Of a stretch of DNA of 40,963 nt, positions 16,705-23,233 are shown piece by piece. Made by a program: the position numbers and the translations under genes. Within the stretch, counting starts at the first letter, position 1, and each line of letters begins with the position of its first letter. Source of the stretch: an uncultured Ruminococcus sp. (GTDB lineage Bacteria; Bacillota; Clostridia; Oscillospirales; Acutalibacteraceae); contig CADCKR010000024.1 in NCBI GenBank assembly GCA_902802105.1, positions 1 to 40,963 of the forward strand, given 5' to 3'. A model generated the notes under the pieces. That model ran no database searches. It was not told the origin of the DNA and saw only the letters and a list, made by a program, of their open reading frames with translations.

Positions 16705-17985
16705 TTGAAACAGATCGTTGTAAACGGAGGCAGAAAGCTTAACGGTTCAGTGCATATCAGCGGCGCAAAGAATGCAGCCGTGGCCATTATTCCTGCCGTT
16801 ATCCTTTCCGACGGTGTCTGCCGTATCGAAAATATCCCTAATATAATGGATGTTAACCTGATAGCGAATATTCTGCATGAGATGGGTGCGAGAGTCAGCA
16901 GAGTGAACAAGACCACACTTGATATTGACCCTTCCTATATCAGACGACCTGTTGCCGCTTATGATATCGTCCGCAGGATGAGAGCTTCGAGCTATCTGTT
17001 AGGAGCTTTGCTCGGCAAGTTCTCAGAAGCTCAGGTCGCTCTGCCAGGCGGCTGTGATTTCGGTGTAAGACCTATAGATCAGCACCTCAAGGGCTTTGCT
17101 GTTCTGGGTGCAAAGCACAGTGTTGTACAGGGCATGATAAATGTAAAGGCAGAACGCTTGACAGGCGGGCACGTCTATCTTGATGTGGTGTCTGTGGGCG
17201 CCACTGTGAATATAATGCTTGCTGCTGTCAGAGCAGAGGGCAGGACTATCATCGAGAACGCCGCAAAAGAACCGCACATTGTTGACCTTGCGAACTTCCT
17301 TAACTCAATGGGCGCAGATGTCAGGGGTGCAGGCACTGATGTTATCAAGATAAACGGCGTAAAGCACCTTAACGGTACGACATATTCCATCATTCCCGAT
17401 CAGATCGAGGCAGGTACATACATGGTAGCTGCCGCAGCAACAGGCGGGGATGTTATAGTTCAGAATGTTATAACGAAGCATCTGGAGTCGATCACGGCAA
17501 AGCTCCGTGAGATCGGCGTTCAGATCGACGAGTACGAGGACGCTGTAAGAGTGCGCAGAACAGGCGAGCTCAGGCGCTGCAATGTAAAGACCATGCCTCA
17601 TCCCGGTTTTCCGACGGATATGCAGCCGCAGATCGCGGCTCTGCTTTCTATCGCACAGGGCACGAGCATCGTGACAGAGGCGGTGTGGGATAACAGGTTC
17701 CGTTATGTTGAGGAGCTGAAGCGCATGGGCGCAGTTATCTCTGTTGACGGCAAGGTCGCTGTCATTGAGGGTGTAAAGGAGCTTAACGGCGCACCTGTAA
17801 AGGCGACTGACTTGCGTGCCGGTGCAGCCATGATAATTGCCGCACTTGCAGCCAACGGCACGACACACATTGAAGATATTGAGCATATTGAGCGCGGATA
17901 TGAGGATATTGTTGAGAAGCTCACGGGTCTTGGCGCTGATATCCGTCTTATATATACAGACGATCCGATAGCGCGAAGAGCTTGA
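16705..17985 (+). CDS. murA: UDP-N-acetylglucosamine 1-carboxyvinyltransferase
   Basis: A 426-residue cytoplasmic enzyme that transfers enolpyruvate from PEP to UDP-GlcNAc, the first committed step of peptidoglycan synthesis. The start is TTG 16705, with AGGGAG upstream; it gives the canonical MKQIVVNGG N-terminus, whereas an in-frame ATG at 16624 has no ribosome binding site. SGAKNAA (about 20-26) carries the conserved Lys-Asn pair. Cys117 in LPGGCDFGVRPIDQHL is the PEP-reactive cysteine targeted by fosfomycin, so the enzyme has the sensitive Cys form. The late motif PHPGFPTDMQPQ is intact. The gene runs directly into repeat locus 5, whose first hairpin starts 3 bp past the stop. Confidence 0.95.
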   Translation: MKQIVVNGGRKLNGSVHISGAKNAAVAIIPAVILSDGVCRIENIPNIMDVNLIANILHEMGARVSRVNKTTLDIDPSYIRRPVAAYDIVRRMRASSYLLGALLGKFSEAQVALPGGCDFGVRPIDQHLKGFAVLGAKHSVVQGMINVKAERLTGGHVYLDVVSVGATVNIMLAAVRAEGRTIIENAAKEPHIVDLANFLNSMGADVRGAGTDVIKINGVKHLNGTTYSIIPDQIEAGTYMVAAAATGGDVIVQNVITKHLESITAKLREIGVQIDEYEDAVRVRRTGELRRCNVKTMPHPGFPTDMQPQIAALLSIAQGTSIVTEAVWDNRFRYVEELKRMGAVISVDGKVAVIEGVKELNGAPVKATDLRAGAAMIIAALAANGTTHIEDIEHIERGYEDIVEKLTGLGADIRLIYTDDPIARRA

Positions 17986-17987
17986 AC

Positions 17988-18394
17988 GGGTGCGCAGAGC
18001 CTGCGCGCCCATATCTGCTCATTCGTCAGATAGTGCCGTAGAAGAACATAAATTAGCGGTCTTTTGCCGAAACTTCTTTAGCAGACGCTGATTTACTTGC
18101 CGCGGCGGCGTTCGCGGCGGCGTTGACTAAGGTATGTGTTGAACAAGAAGCGAATCGGGAGCGGCAGCTTGCCGCCCGTAGAAGAAGGTGCATTAGCGGT
18201 GCTTTGCAAAAACTTTCTTTTACAGACTCTGGTTTACTATTCTGTGCGGAATGAACTAAGGTATGTGTTGAACAGGCAGCGAATTGGCACCGGAGGCTCG
18301 CCGGCGAATCGTAAGCGCAGACTATGCGCCGCTGATTTACTTTCTCTGGCGGCGCTGACTGCGGTTGTGCTGAACAAACAGCGTGACCATAAAA
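17988..18394 (+). repeat. Mosaic intergenic repeat, locus 5
   Basis: It opens with a 10-bp, 3-nt-loop hairpin (17988-18010, GGGTGCGCAG-AGC-CTGCGCGCCC). The ~68-bp block lies in 18014-18112 (exact inverted copy of 1-99). A GTATGTGTTGAACAAG block follows (about 18118-18160), then a hairpin at about 18161-18175, a second ~68-bp block (about 18176-18245) and a second GTATGTGTTGAACAGG block (about 18249-18288). A hairpin (about 18291-18305) and a degenerate third copy (to about 18394) end it. The two blocks thus repeat as a unit of about 130 bp. No gene is supported between murA and 18510. Confidence 0.85.
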
Positions 18395-18440
18395 GTTGAA
18401 GGTGTATGATTGTGGAATTATTTCGCTTTTGACTCTCCGC

Positions 18441-18470
18441 TTTACATTTTGATTTTAGTTTTCGTATTAT
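18441..18470 (+). promoter_or_regulatory. Candidate promoter for the walJ-like gene / rlmH
   Basis: TTTACA (18441-18446) and TATTAT (18465-18470) are separated by 18 bp, one mismatch each to consensus, about 40 bp before the ATG at 18510. It follows repeat locus 5. Confidence 0.5.
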
Positions 18471-18509
18471 TATTATTATAAAAACGGTATGAGCAAAGGT
18501 GGTGAAAAG

Positions 18510-19243
18510 ATGGCGAGGTTGTGTCCGCTTTTCAGCGGAAGCTCGGGAAACAGCTATTATCTGGTGTACTGCGCGATAATAACATAAGCGTTGATAGGAT
18601 CAGAGCTATTTTTATCACCCATGAGCATACAGACCATGTGAGTGCCCTGAGAGTGTTTTCAACAAGATATAAAATTCCCGTGTATGCTTCGGGCGGTACT
18701 GTGGCGGCTCTGAAGCAAAATTCGGTTATCAATGATAAGGTCGATATACATACGATAACGCCTGACGGCATCGAGCTTGAAAATATGTCTGTGCGCACGT
18801 TCAGGATATCTCACGACTGTGCTGAGGGCTGCGGCTATTATTTTGAAACGCAGGACGGGCGCAGGACGGCTTTTGCAACGGATACGGGGATAATCACCCC
18901 TGAGATAAAGTCTGCTCTGACAGGCTGCGACACCGTTGTGCTGGAGTCTAACCATGATGTCGGTATGCTCAGGTACGGTGCATATCCGTATATACTTAAA
19001 AAGCGCATACTTTCGGATACAGGGCACCTTTCAAACGATGTTTGCGCACAGACCTGTGCCGAGCTTGTCGGTTCGGGTACGACACGGCTGCTTCTTGCAC
19101 ATCTGAGCCGGGAAAATAATGTGCCTGTGCTTGCAAAGCAGACGGCTCTTTGCGAGCTTAAACAGAAGGGCATGAAAATGAATGTTGACTTTATGCTCTC
19201 TGTCGTTCCGGAGGTATCATCCGGAGAGGCCGTAATATACTGA
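18510..19243 (+). pseudogene. WalJ/YycJ-like metallo-beta-lactamase-fold protein, frame broken near the 5' end
   Basis: Two frames are needed. From ATG 18510 (GGTGGTG upstream) the frame reads MARLCPLFSGSSGNSYYLV, the family N-terminus, then stops at TAA 18585-18587. The rest of the protein, LRDNNISVDRIRAIFITHEHTDHVSALRV to the end at 19243, is in another frame. About 20 residues expected between YYL and LRDNNI, including the (I/V)DAG strand, are missing. This fits an out-of-frame deletion of roughly 58 bp. The metal site THEHTDH and later motifs (FATDTGI, ESNHD, TGHLSN, LAHLS) are intact, so the event is recent or an assembly error. A GTG at 18521 keeps the long frame open but has no ribosome binding site. 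In Bacillus, yycJ also lies near rlmH. Family role: a WalRK-linked phosphodiesterase/nuclease-like protein. Confidence 0.75.
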
Positions 19244-19268
19244 GCATGGCTTTCGGGAGTAACAGGCT

Positions 19269-19751
19269 ATGATGAACATAAGTATTATATGTGTGGGCAG
19301 GCTTAAAGAGCGCTTCTGGACTGAGGCCTGCGGCGAATATGCAAAAAGGCTCAGGGGCTTCTGTAATTTTACGATAACGGAGGTCGATGAGGAAAGAATA
19401 CCGGATCAGGCTTCTCAGGCGGGCATCAGGAATACACTTGAAAAAGAGGGAAAACGCATTCTCTCTGCCGTGCCGAAGGGAGCTTTCATCATTGCTATGT
19501 GCATCGAGGGCAGACAGCAGACCTCTGAGGGGCTTGCGTCCCGGCTTGAAGAGCTTGCTGTAAACGGCTGCGGAAGCGCAGCTTTTGTTATCGGCGGTTC
19601 GTGGGGGCTTTCGGATGAAGTAAAAAGAGCGGCAGGAATGCGGCTTTCCATGTCTGAAATGACCTTTCCGCACCAGCTTGCAAGGGTAATGCTCTGCGAG
19701 CAGATATACAGGGCTTTTCAGATCATCAGCGGAGGGAAGTATCACAAATAA
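19269..19751 (+). CDS. rlmH: 23S rRNA (pseudouridine1915-N3)-methyltransferase
   Basis: A 160-residue SPOUT methyltransferase that methylates pseudouridine 1915 in helix 69 of 23S rRNA in assembled 70S ribosomes. The length matches the family. The SAM-binding knot motif GGSWGLSDEV and the typical ending MTFPHQLARVML ... EQIYRAF ... GGKYHK are all present. GGGAG lies upstream of ATG 19269; the next codon, ATG 19272, is an equally good start by homology (MNISIICVG). It is 25 bp after the walJ-like gene and probably shares its transcript. Confidence 0.95.
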   Translation: MMNISIICVGRLKERFWTEACGEYAKRLRGFCNFTITEVDEERIPDQASQAGIRNTLEKEGKRILSAVPKGAFIIAMCIEGRQQTSEGLASRLEELAVNGCGSAAFVIGGSWGLSDEVKRAAGMRLSMSEMTFPHQLARVMLCEQIYRAFQIISGGKYHK

Positions 19752-19795
19752 GAAAGGAGAGGATCCCACAGAGAGGCTTTCTCTGCGGGCAGGCT

Positions 19796-20716
19796 ATGGA
19801 ATACGTACTTACTACAAACAAGCTTACAAAAAAATACGGGCACGTTGCCGCGGCCAAGGATATCGACATCAACATAAAACGCGGCGAGATATACGGTCTT
19901 ATCGGCAGGAACGGCGCAGGCAAGACCACGATAATGCGTATGCTGAGCGGTCTTTCAACGCCTACGAGCGGCAGCTATACGCTTTTTGGCAAGGAGGGAA
20001 AGGATGTCAGGGGAGAAATGCACAAGGTAGGAGTGCTTATCGAGGCTCCGGGCATTTATCCTAACATGAGCGCTTTTGACAACCTGAAAATAAAGTGCAT
20101 CGGTCTTGGCGTTTACAAGCCTGATTATGTAAAAGATCTGCTTGAGCTTGTTGGTCTTTCTGAAACGGGCAAAAAGAAGTCCGGCGCATTTTCTCTCGGT
20201 ATGCGCCAGAGGCTTGGCATCGCGCTTGCTCTTGCAGGCGATCCGGAGCTTATTATCCTTGACGAGCCGATAAACGGCCTTGACCCGCAGGGTATCGTTG
20301 AGATAAGAAATACTCTTGCAAAGCTCAGGGACGAACGCAAGATAACGATCATGATATCGAGCCATATCCTTGAAGAGCTTGGCAAGCTTGCGGATTCCTA
20401 CGGTATAATAAACGACGGTCTTCTCATAGATGAATTCACTAAGGAAGACCTGCACATGAAGAGCGGAAAAAATACATATATCGTTACGGACAGCAACGAA
20501 AAGGCGCTGTCGCTTATAAAGGCTTCCGGCATAACGGACGCAAGCCTTGTGAACGAGGGCTCAAAGATCCACATAAGCGATGAGCTGAGCAGGGAGAAAA
20601 ACATAGTAAAGCTTCTTGTGAACAATGATATATTTGTAAAGGAAGTTGTAAGCGAGGAATTTTCGCTTGAGGATTACTTCCTTAAAGTCACGGGAGGAGG
20701 AAAAGACAATGTTTGA
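19796..20716 (+). CDS. ABC exporter ATP-binding protein, BcrA/lantibiotic-immunity type
   Basis: A 306-residue ATPase. Walker A is GRNGAGKTT (37-45, Lys43), the signature is the divergent FSLGMRQRLG, and Walker B is LIILDEPINGLDP with SSHILEEL as the H-loop. The signature and the C-terminal extension of about 90 residues are typical of BcrA-like subunits of ABC-2 exporters for bacitracin or lantibiotic self-protection, but such pairs are widespread and the substrate here is unknown. The ribosome binding site is weak (GGGCAGG); a stronger AAAGGAGAGG lies about 30 bp upstream, and the hairpin CAGAGA/TCTCTG (about 19769-19785) between them could tune translation. It overlaps the permease by 8 bp. 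Confidence 0.92.
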   Translation: MEYVLTTNKLTKKYGHVAAAKDIDINIKRGEIYGLIGRNGAGKTTIMRMLSGLSTPTSGSYTLFGKEGKDVRGEMHKVGVLIEAPGIYPNMSAFDNLKIKCIGLGVYKPDYVKDLLELVGLSETGKKKSGAFSLGMRQRLGIALALAGDPELIILDEPINGLDPQGIVEIRNTLAKLRDERKITIMISSHILEELGKLADSYGIINDGLLIDEFTKEDLHMKSGKNTYIVTDSNEKALSLIKASGITDASLVNEGSKIHISDELSREKNIVKLLVNNDIFVKEVVSEEFSLEDYFLKVTGGGKDNV

Positions 20717-21524
20717 TCTGTTCAGGATGGAGCTTTTCAAGCTTCGCAAGCACAAGCTGACATGGGGTGCGGCTATCGTCTGCTTTGTGGTAACGTTCGT
20801 ATTGCCGCTTATCGGAAAGCTGTTTGCGGGCATACTTTATAACATAGTAAAGGACAGCGGTGAGGCGCAGTCTGTGGCGGAAGCAAAGAATCTCGTTGAT
20901 GCCTTCAATAGTCCTCTGGAATTTTCTTCGCTGCTGAAAATGCCGTTCGGCGGTATTTCACTGGTGCTTATACTTGTTTTCGTTTCGGCTTCAAGCTTTT
21001 TGTTCCTTGATATCGGCGGCGGCTACATAAAGAATATTGCAGGTCAGATACCGAGCAGGGGACATTCTTGCTACGGCAAGTATGCGGTCGTATGCTTACA
21101 GGGGCTTCTGTGTATGCTCAGCGCCTTTTTAGGCGGCGTCATCGGTACTCTTATCGTGAGAGGTATAAGCTTTGACAGCGATATTCCCGCAGGAATTCTT
21201 GAATTTGCCCTTAAATGGCTTATACTCTGCGGCATTGATGCGGTGCTGCTGCTGTTTACTACAGGTCTTGGAAATAAAGTCCTCGGCATAGTTATGGCGG
21301 TCATCTTTGGCACAGGCGCATTGGGAATGATATATATGCCTTTAAGCTTCGGCATAAGAGCACTGTTCCGTCTGGAGGATTTTGAGCTTGGCGGATATAT
21401 GCCCGATCAGATGATCTCTGCAAGCCCGATGAATGTATGGGCTTCGCTTATCGGCGGCGCTGTTATGATATGCGTGTTCCTCCCGCTTACAGTAATGTTG
21501 CTCAACAAGAGAGACGTTAAATGA
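20709..21524 (+). CDS. ABC-2 type transporter permease
   Basis: A 271-residue membrane partner of the overlapping ATPase. ATG 20709 is chosen because GGGAGGAGG lies at 20692-20700; the longer frame from 20667 has no ribosome binding site. The N-terminus MFDLFRMELFKLRKHK is the usual amphipathic start before TM1 (about 19-40). Hydrophobic segments follow at about 76-100, 120-145, 155-178, 180-205 and 240-265, giving six TM. It lacks the large outer loop seen in the FtsX-type permease at the window start. It ends 6 bp before a terminator. Confidence 0.9.
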   Translation: MFDLFRMELFKLRKHKLTWGAAIVCFVVTFVLPLIGKLFAGILYNIVKDSGEAQSVAEAKNLVDAFNSPLEFSSLLKMPFGGISLVLILVFVSASSFLFLDIGGGYIKNIAGQIPSRGHSCYGKYAVVCLQGLLCMLSAFLGGVIGTLIVRGISFDSDIPAGILEFALKWLILCGIDAVLLLFTTGLGNKVLGIVMAVIFGTGALGMIYMPLSFGIRALFRLEDFELGGYMPDQMISASPMNVWASLIGGAVMICVFLPLTVMLLNKRDVK

Positions 21525-21530
21525 TATTTT

Positions 21531-21570
21531 CCCGTTCGCCGTTTTTGTGGTGAGCGGGATCTTTTATTTG
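21531..21570 (+). terminator. Rho-independent terminator after the ABC-2 exporter
   Basis: A 10-bp stem, CCCGTTCGCC (21531-21540) with GGTGAGCGGG (21549-21558), pairs fully as RNA with two G-U pairs. An 8-nt loop closes it and ATCTTTTATTTG follows. Confidence 0.8.
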
Positions 21571-21640
21571 TGAGTATTGCTATTTTTTGGGTGCTATTAT
21601 TGTACGAAACGACAATTTTTTTAATTTTTTTAATTTCTCT

Positions 21641-21668
21641 TTCAAAAAACTGTGCATTATGTTATAAT
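21641..21668 (+). promoter_or_regulatory. Extended -10 promoter of the glucokinase gene
   Basis: TATAAT (21663-21668) is preceded by TG one base upstream (21660-21661), an extended -10. A weak -35 TTCAAA lies at 21641-21646 (16-bp spacer). The flanking region is strongly A/T-rich. Predicted start near 21675, about 32 nt before the ATG. Confidence 0.75.
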
Positions 21669-21706
21669 ACATACGCAGAAATATTTTTATCTGGGAGGAA
21701 AAGCTT

Positions 21707-22660
21707 ATGTATTATCTTGGTATTGATCTTGGCGGAACCAATATTGTTGCCGGTGTTGTTGACGAGGATGGTAATATCATAGTAAAGGCAAGCTGTAAGA
21801 CAAATCTCCCCCGTTCACAGGAGGAGATCTGCGATGATATGGCAAGTGTCGCTCTGAAGGCACTTGAAAGCGCAGGACTTACAAAGAATGACGTTAACTA
21901 CGTTGGTATCGGTGCTCCCGGTGCAGTTAACGGCGCTACAGGTGTTATCGAGTTTACCAGCAACTTCGGCTTCCACAACTGGGCTGTCGGCGATATGATG
22001 AAAGAGCGTCTTGGCCTTGACGTCTATGTTGAGAACGATGCAAACGCTGCCGCATACGGCGAGTTCTGCGTTGGTGCTGCAAAGGATGCAAACGATGCTA
22101 TCGTTATCACTCTCGGCACAGGTGTCGGCGGCGGCATAATCATCGACGGTCAGATCTACAGCGGCTCAAACTATGCAGGCGCAGAGCTTGGCCACATGGT
22201 TATCCATCACGGCGGCCGTCAGTGCCCCTGCGGCAGAAAGGGCTGCTGGGAGGCTTATTCATCAGCTACCGGCATCATCAACATGACTAAGGAAGCTATG
22301 ATAAACCCCTACAACAAGGATTCTATCCTCTATAAGATGATAGACGGCGATGTTTCAAAGATCGACGGCAAGACTGCTTTTGATGCTATGCACGCAGGCT
22401 GCCCTGTAGGTAAGGCTATCGTTGATGAATATATTGCATATCTCGGCACAGGTATCGTTAATATCATCAACATATTCCAGCCTGAGATCCTCTGCATCGG
22501 CGGCGGCGTAAGCTATCAGGGTGCAGCTCTTATTGATCCTCTGAGAAAGATCGTTGAAGCTGAGCGCTACACCAAGCACAACGACAGACAAACTGAGCTT
22601 TGTCTGTGCCAGCTCGGAAACGATGCCGGACTTATCGGCGCAGCATTCCTTGGCAAGTAA
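21707..22660 (+). CDS. glk: ROK family glucokinase
   Basis: A 317-residue sugar kinase that phosphorylates glucose at C6 with ATP, feeding glycolysis. Motifs: the ATP-binding GIDLGGTNIVAGVVD at the N-terminus, GIGAPGAVN, the sugar-binding ENDANAAAYGE, and TLGTGVGGGIIIDG. The ROK zinc site comes from GHMVIHHGG followed by CPCGRKGCWEAY. GGGAGG precedes ATG 21707. Codon use is biased as in highly expressed genes (frequent GGC, ATC, AAG), like fba and rpoBC nearby. It stands alone between its own promoter and a terminator. ROK kinases can accept other hexoses, so glucose is the probable rather than proven substrate. Confidence 0.92.
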   Translation: MYYLGIDLGGTNIVAGVVDEDGNIIVKASCKTNLPRSQEEICDDMASVALKALESAGLTKNDVNYVGIGAPGAVNGATGVIEFTSNFGFHNWAVGDMMKERLGLDVYVENDANAAAYGEFCVGAAKDANDAIVITLGTGVGGGIIIDGQIYSGSNYAGAELGHMVIHHGGRQCPCGRKGCWEAYSSATGIINMTKEAMINPYNKDSILYKMIDGDVSKIDGKTAFDAMHAGCPVGKAIVDEYIAYLGTGIVNIINIFQPEILCIGGGVSYQGAALIDPLRKIVEAERYTKHNDRQTELCLCQLGNDAGLIGAAFLGK

Positions 22661-22720
22661 GGCTGCTGCCTTATAAACTCAGTATTGGATCACGGAAATC
22701 GCTCCTGTCACCCTGCCCCT

Positions 22721-22859
22721 TCCCAAAACCGCCGTATTTCAATGCGTTTGGGATCAGAATGCTGAGAAAAGATCGTGAACTCAGGGGCATGATGCAAAAT
22801 TCTGAAAATTGATCTCAGTGGTATCAAAGCACTCTCCCGTTTGCGGAGGGTGCTTTTTT
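22721..22859 (+). terminator. Terminator region after glk, with upstream hairpin
   Basis: The terminator proper is 22828-22859: AGCACTCTCC (22828-22837) pairs with GGAGGGTGCT (22845-22854) with one G-U pair, followed by a run of T. A second hairpin (TCCCAAA 22721-22727 with TTTGGGA 22747-22753) lies 5' of it. In the whole 573-bp gap 22661-23233 no gene is seen: it holds this terminator, the rpoB promoter and the rpoB leader. Confidence 0.85.
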
Positions 22860-22947
22860 GCACTGCTAAAAGCATCACACGCCGCCGGGTGTATCTTTTA
22901 CATAGCTGATTTGAAATTTTGTGTAAAACGTAGAAAAACGCCGCAAA

Positions 22948-22990
22948 AACAGCGGCTCCTGCCATAAATGCTTGACACAGAGCCGCTGTT
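22948..22990 (+). promoter_or_regulatory. 11-bp inverted repeat across the rpoB -35 element
   Basis: AACAGCGGCTC (22948-22958) and GAGCCGCTGTT (22980-22990) are perfect inverted repeats, 21 bp apart. The -35 box (22972-22977) lies between the arms and the right arm fills most of the -35/-10 spacer. It could be an operator, a cruciform, or a weak terminator for upstream readthrough (only TTGTTG follows). Confidence 0.6.
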
Positions 22991-23000
22991 GTTGTATAAT
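22972..23000 (+). promoter_or_regulatory. Consensus sigma-A promoter of rpoBC
   Basis: TTGACA (22972-22977), 17-bp spacer, TATAAT (22995-23000). Predicted start near 23007, about 227 nt before the rpoB ATG. Confidence 0.92.
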
Positions 23001-23006
23001 CATAGA

Positions 23007-23233
23007 ATGCACATAGTAGAAGAGTGCCCTCTTTTGGGTGCTTCTTAAATGAAGCTTACGAAAATATTACCATACTTGAACCCAAAAATCAAGTGTTTTT
23101 TCGCAGCAGAACAATGATGCGGACAGATGCTCCTGTCGGCTCAGAAGGCAAGTCCTGCCGCAGCTTCATTATGCCGTGCTGCCTTGTATGGTCAGGGTAT
23201 TCGGGAATGCAACTAATTGAATGGAGTGATAAT
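23007..23233 (+). promoter_or_regulatory. Structured rpoB leader with attenuator-like hairpin
   Basis: About 227 nt of untranslated leader. GTGCCC (23024-23029) can pair with GGGTGC (23036-23041). GCTTC (23040-23044) can instead pair with GAAGC (23051-23055). ACTTGA (23074-23079) pairs with TCAAGT (23089-23094) before G and T6 (23096-23101), an intrinsic-terminator shape. The loop of that hairpin, ACCCAAAA (23080-23087), is complementary to TTTTGGGT (23032-23039), so alternative folds are possible. Further short stems follow (GACAG/CTGTC near 23123-23140). An in-frame extension of rpoB to 23024 lies wholly in this leader and is not credible as coding. Confidence 0.5.

Noticed and set aside
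18521-19243. Intact WalJ-like gene starting at GTG 18521
   Set aside because: No ribosome binding site, and the first residues are an out-of-frame reading of the conserved SGSSGNS start.
23024-23233. 70-residue N-terminal extension of RpoB
   Set aside because: It lies in the leader between the promoter and a ribosome-binding-site-supported ATG, and [11 protein letters not shown] matches the usual beta start.
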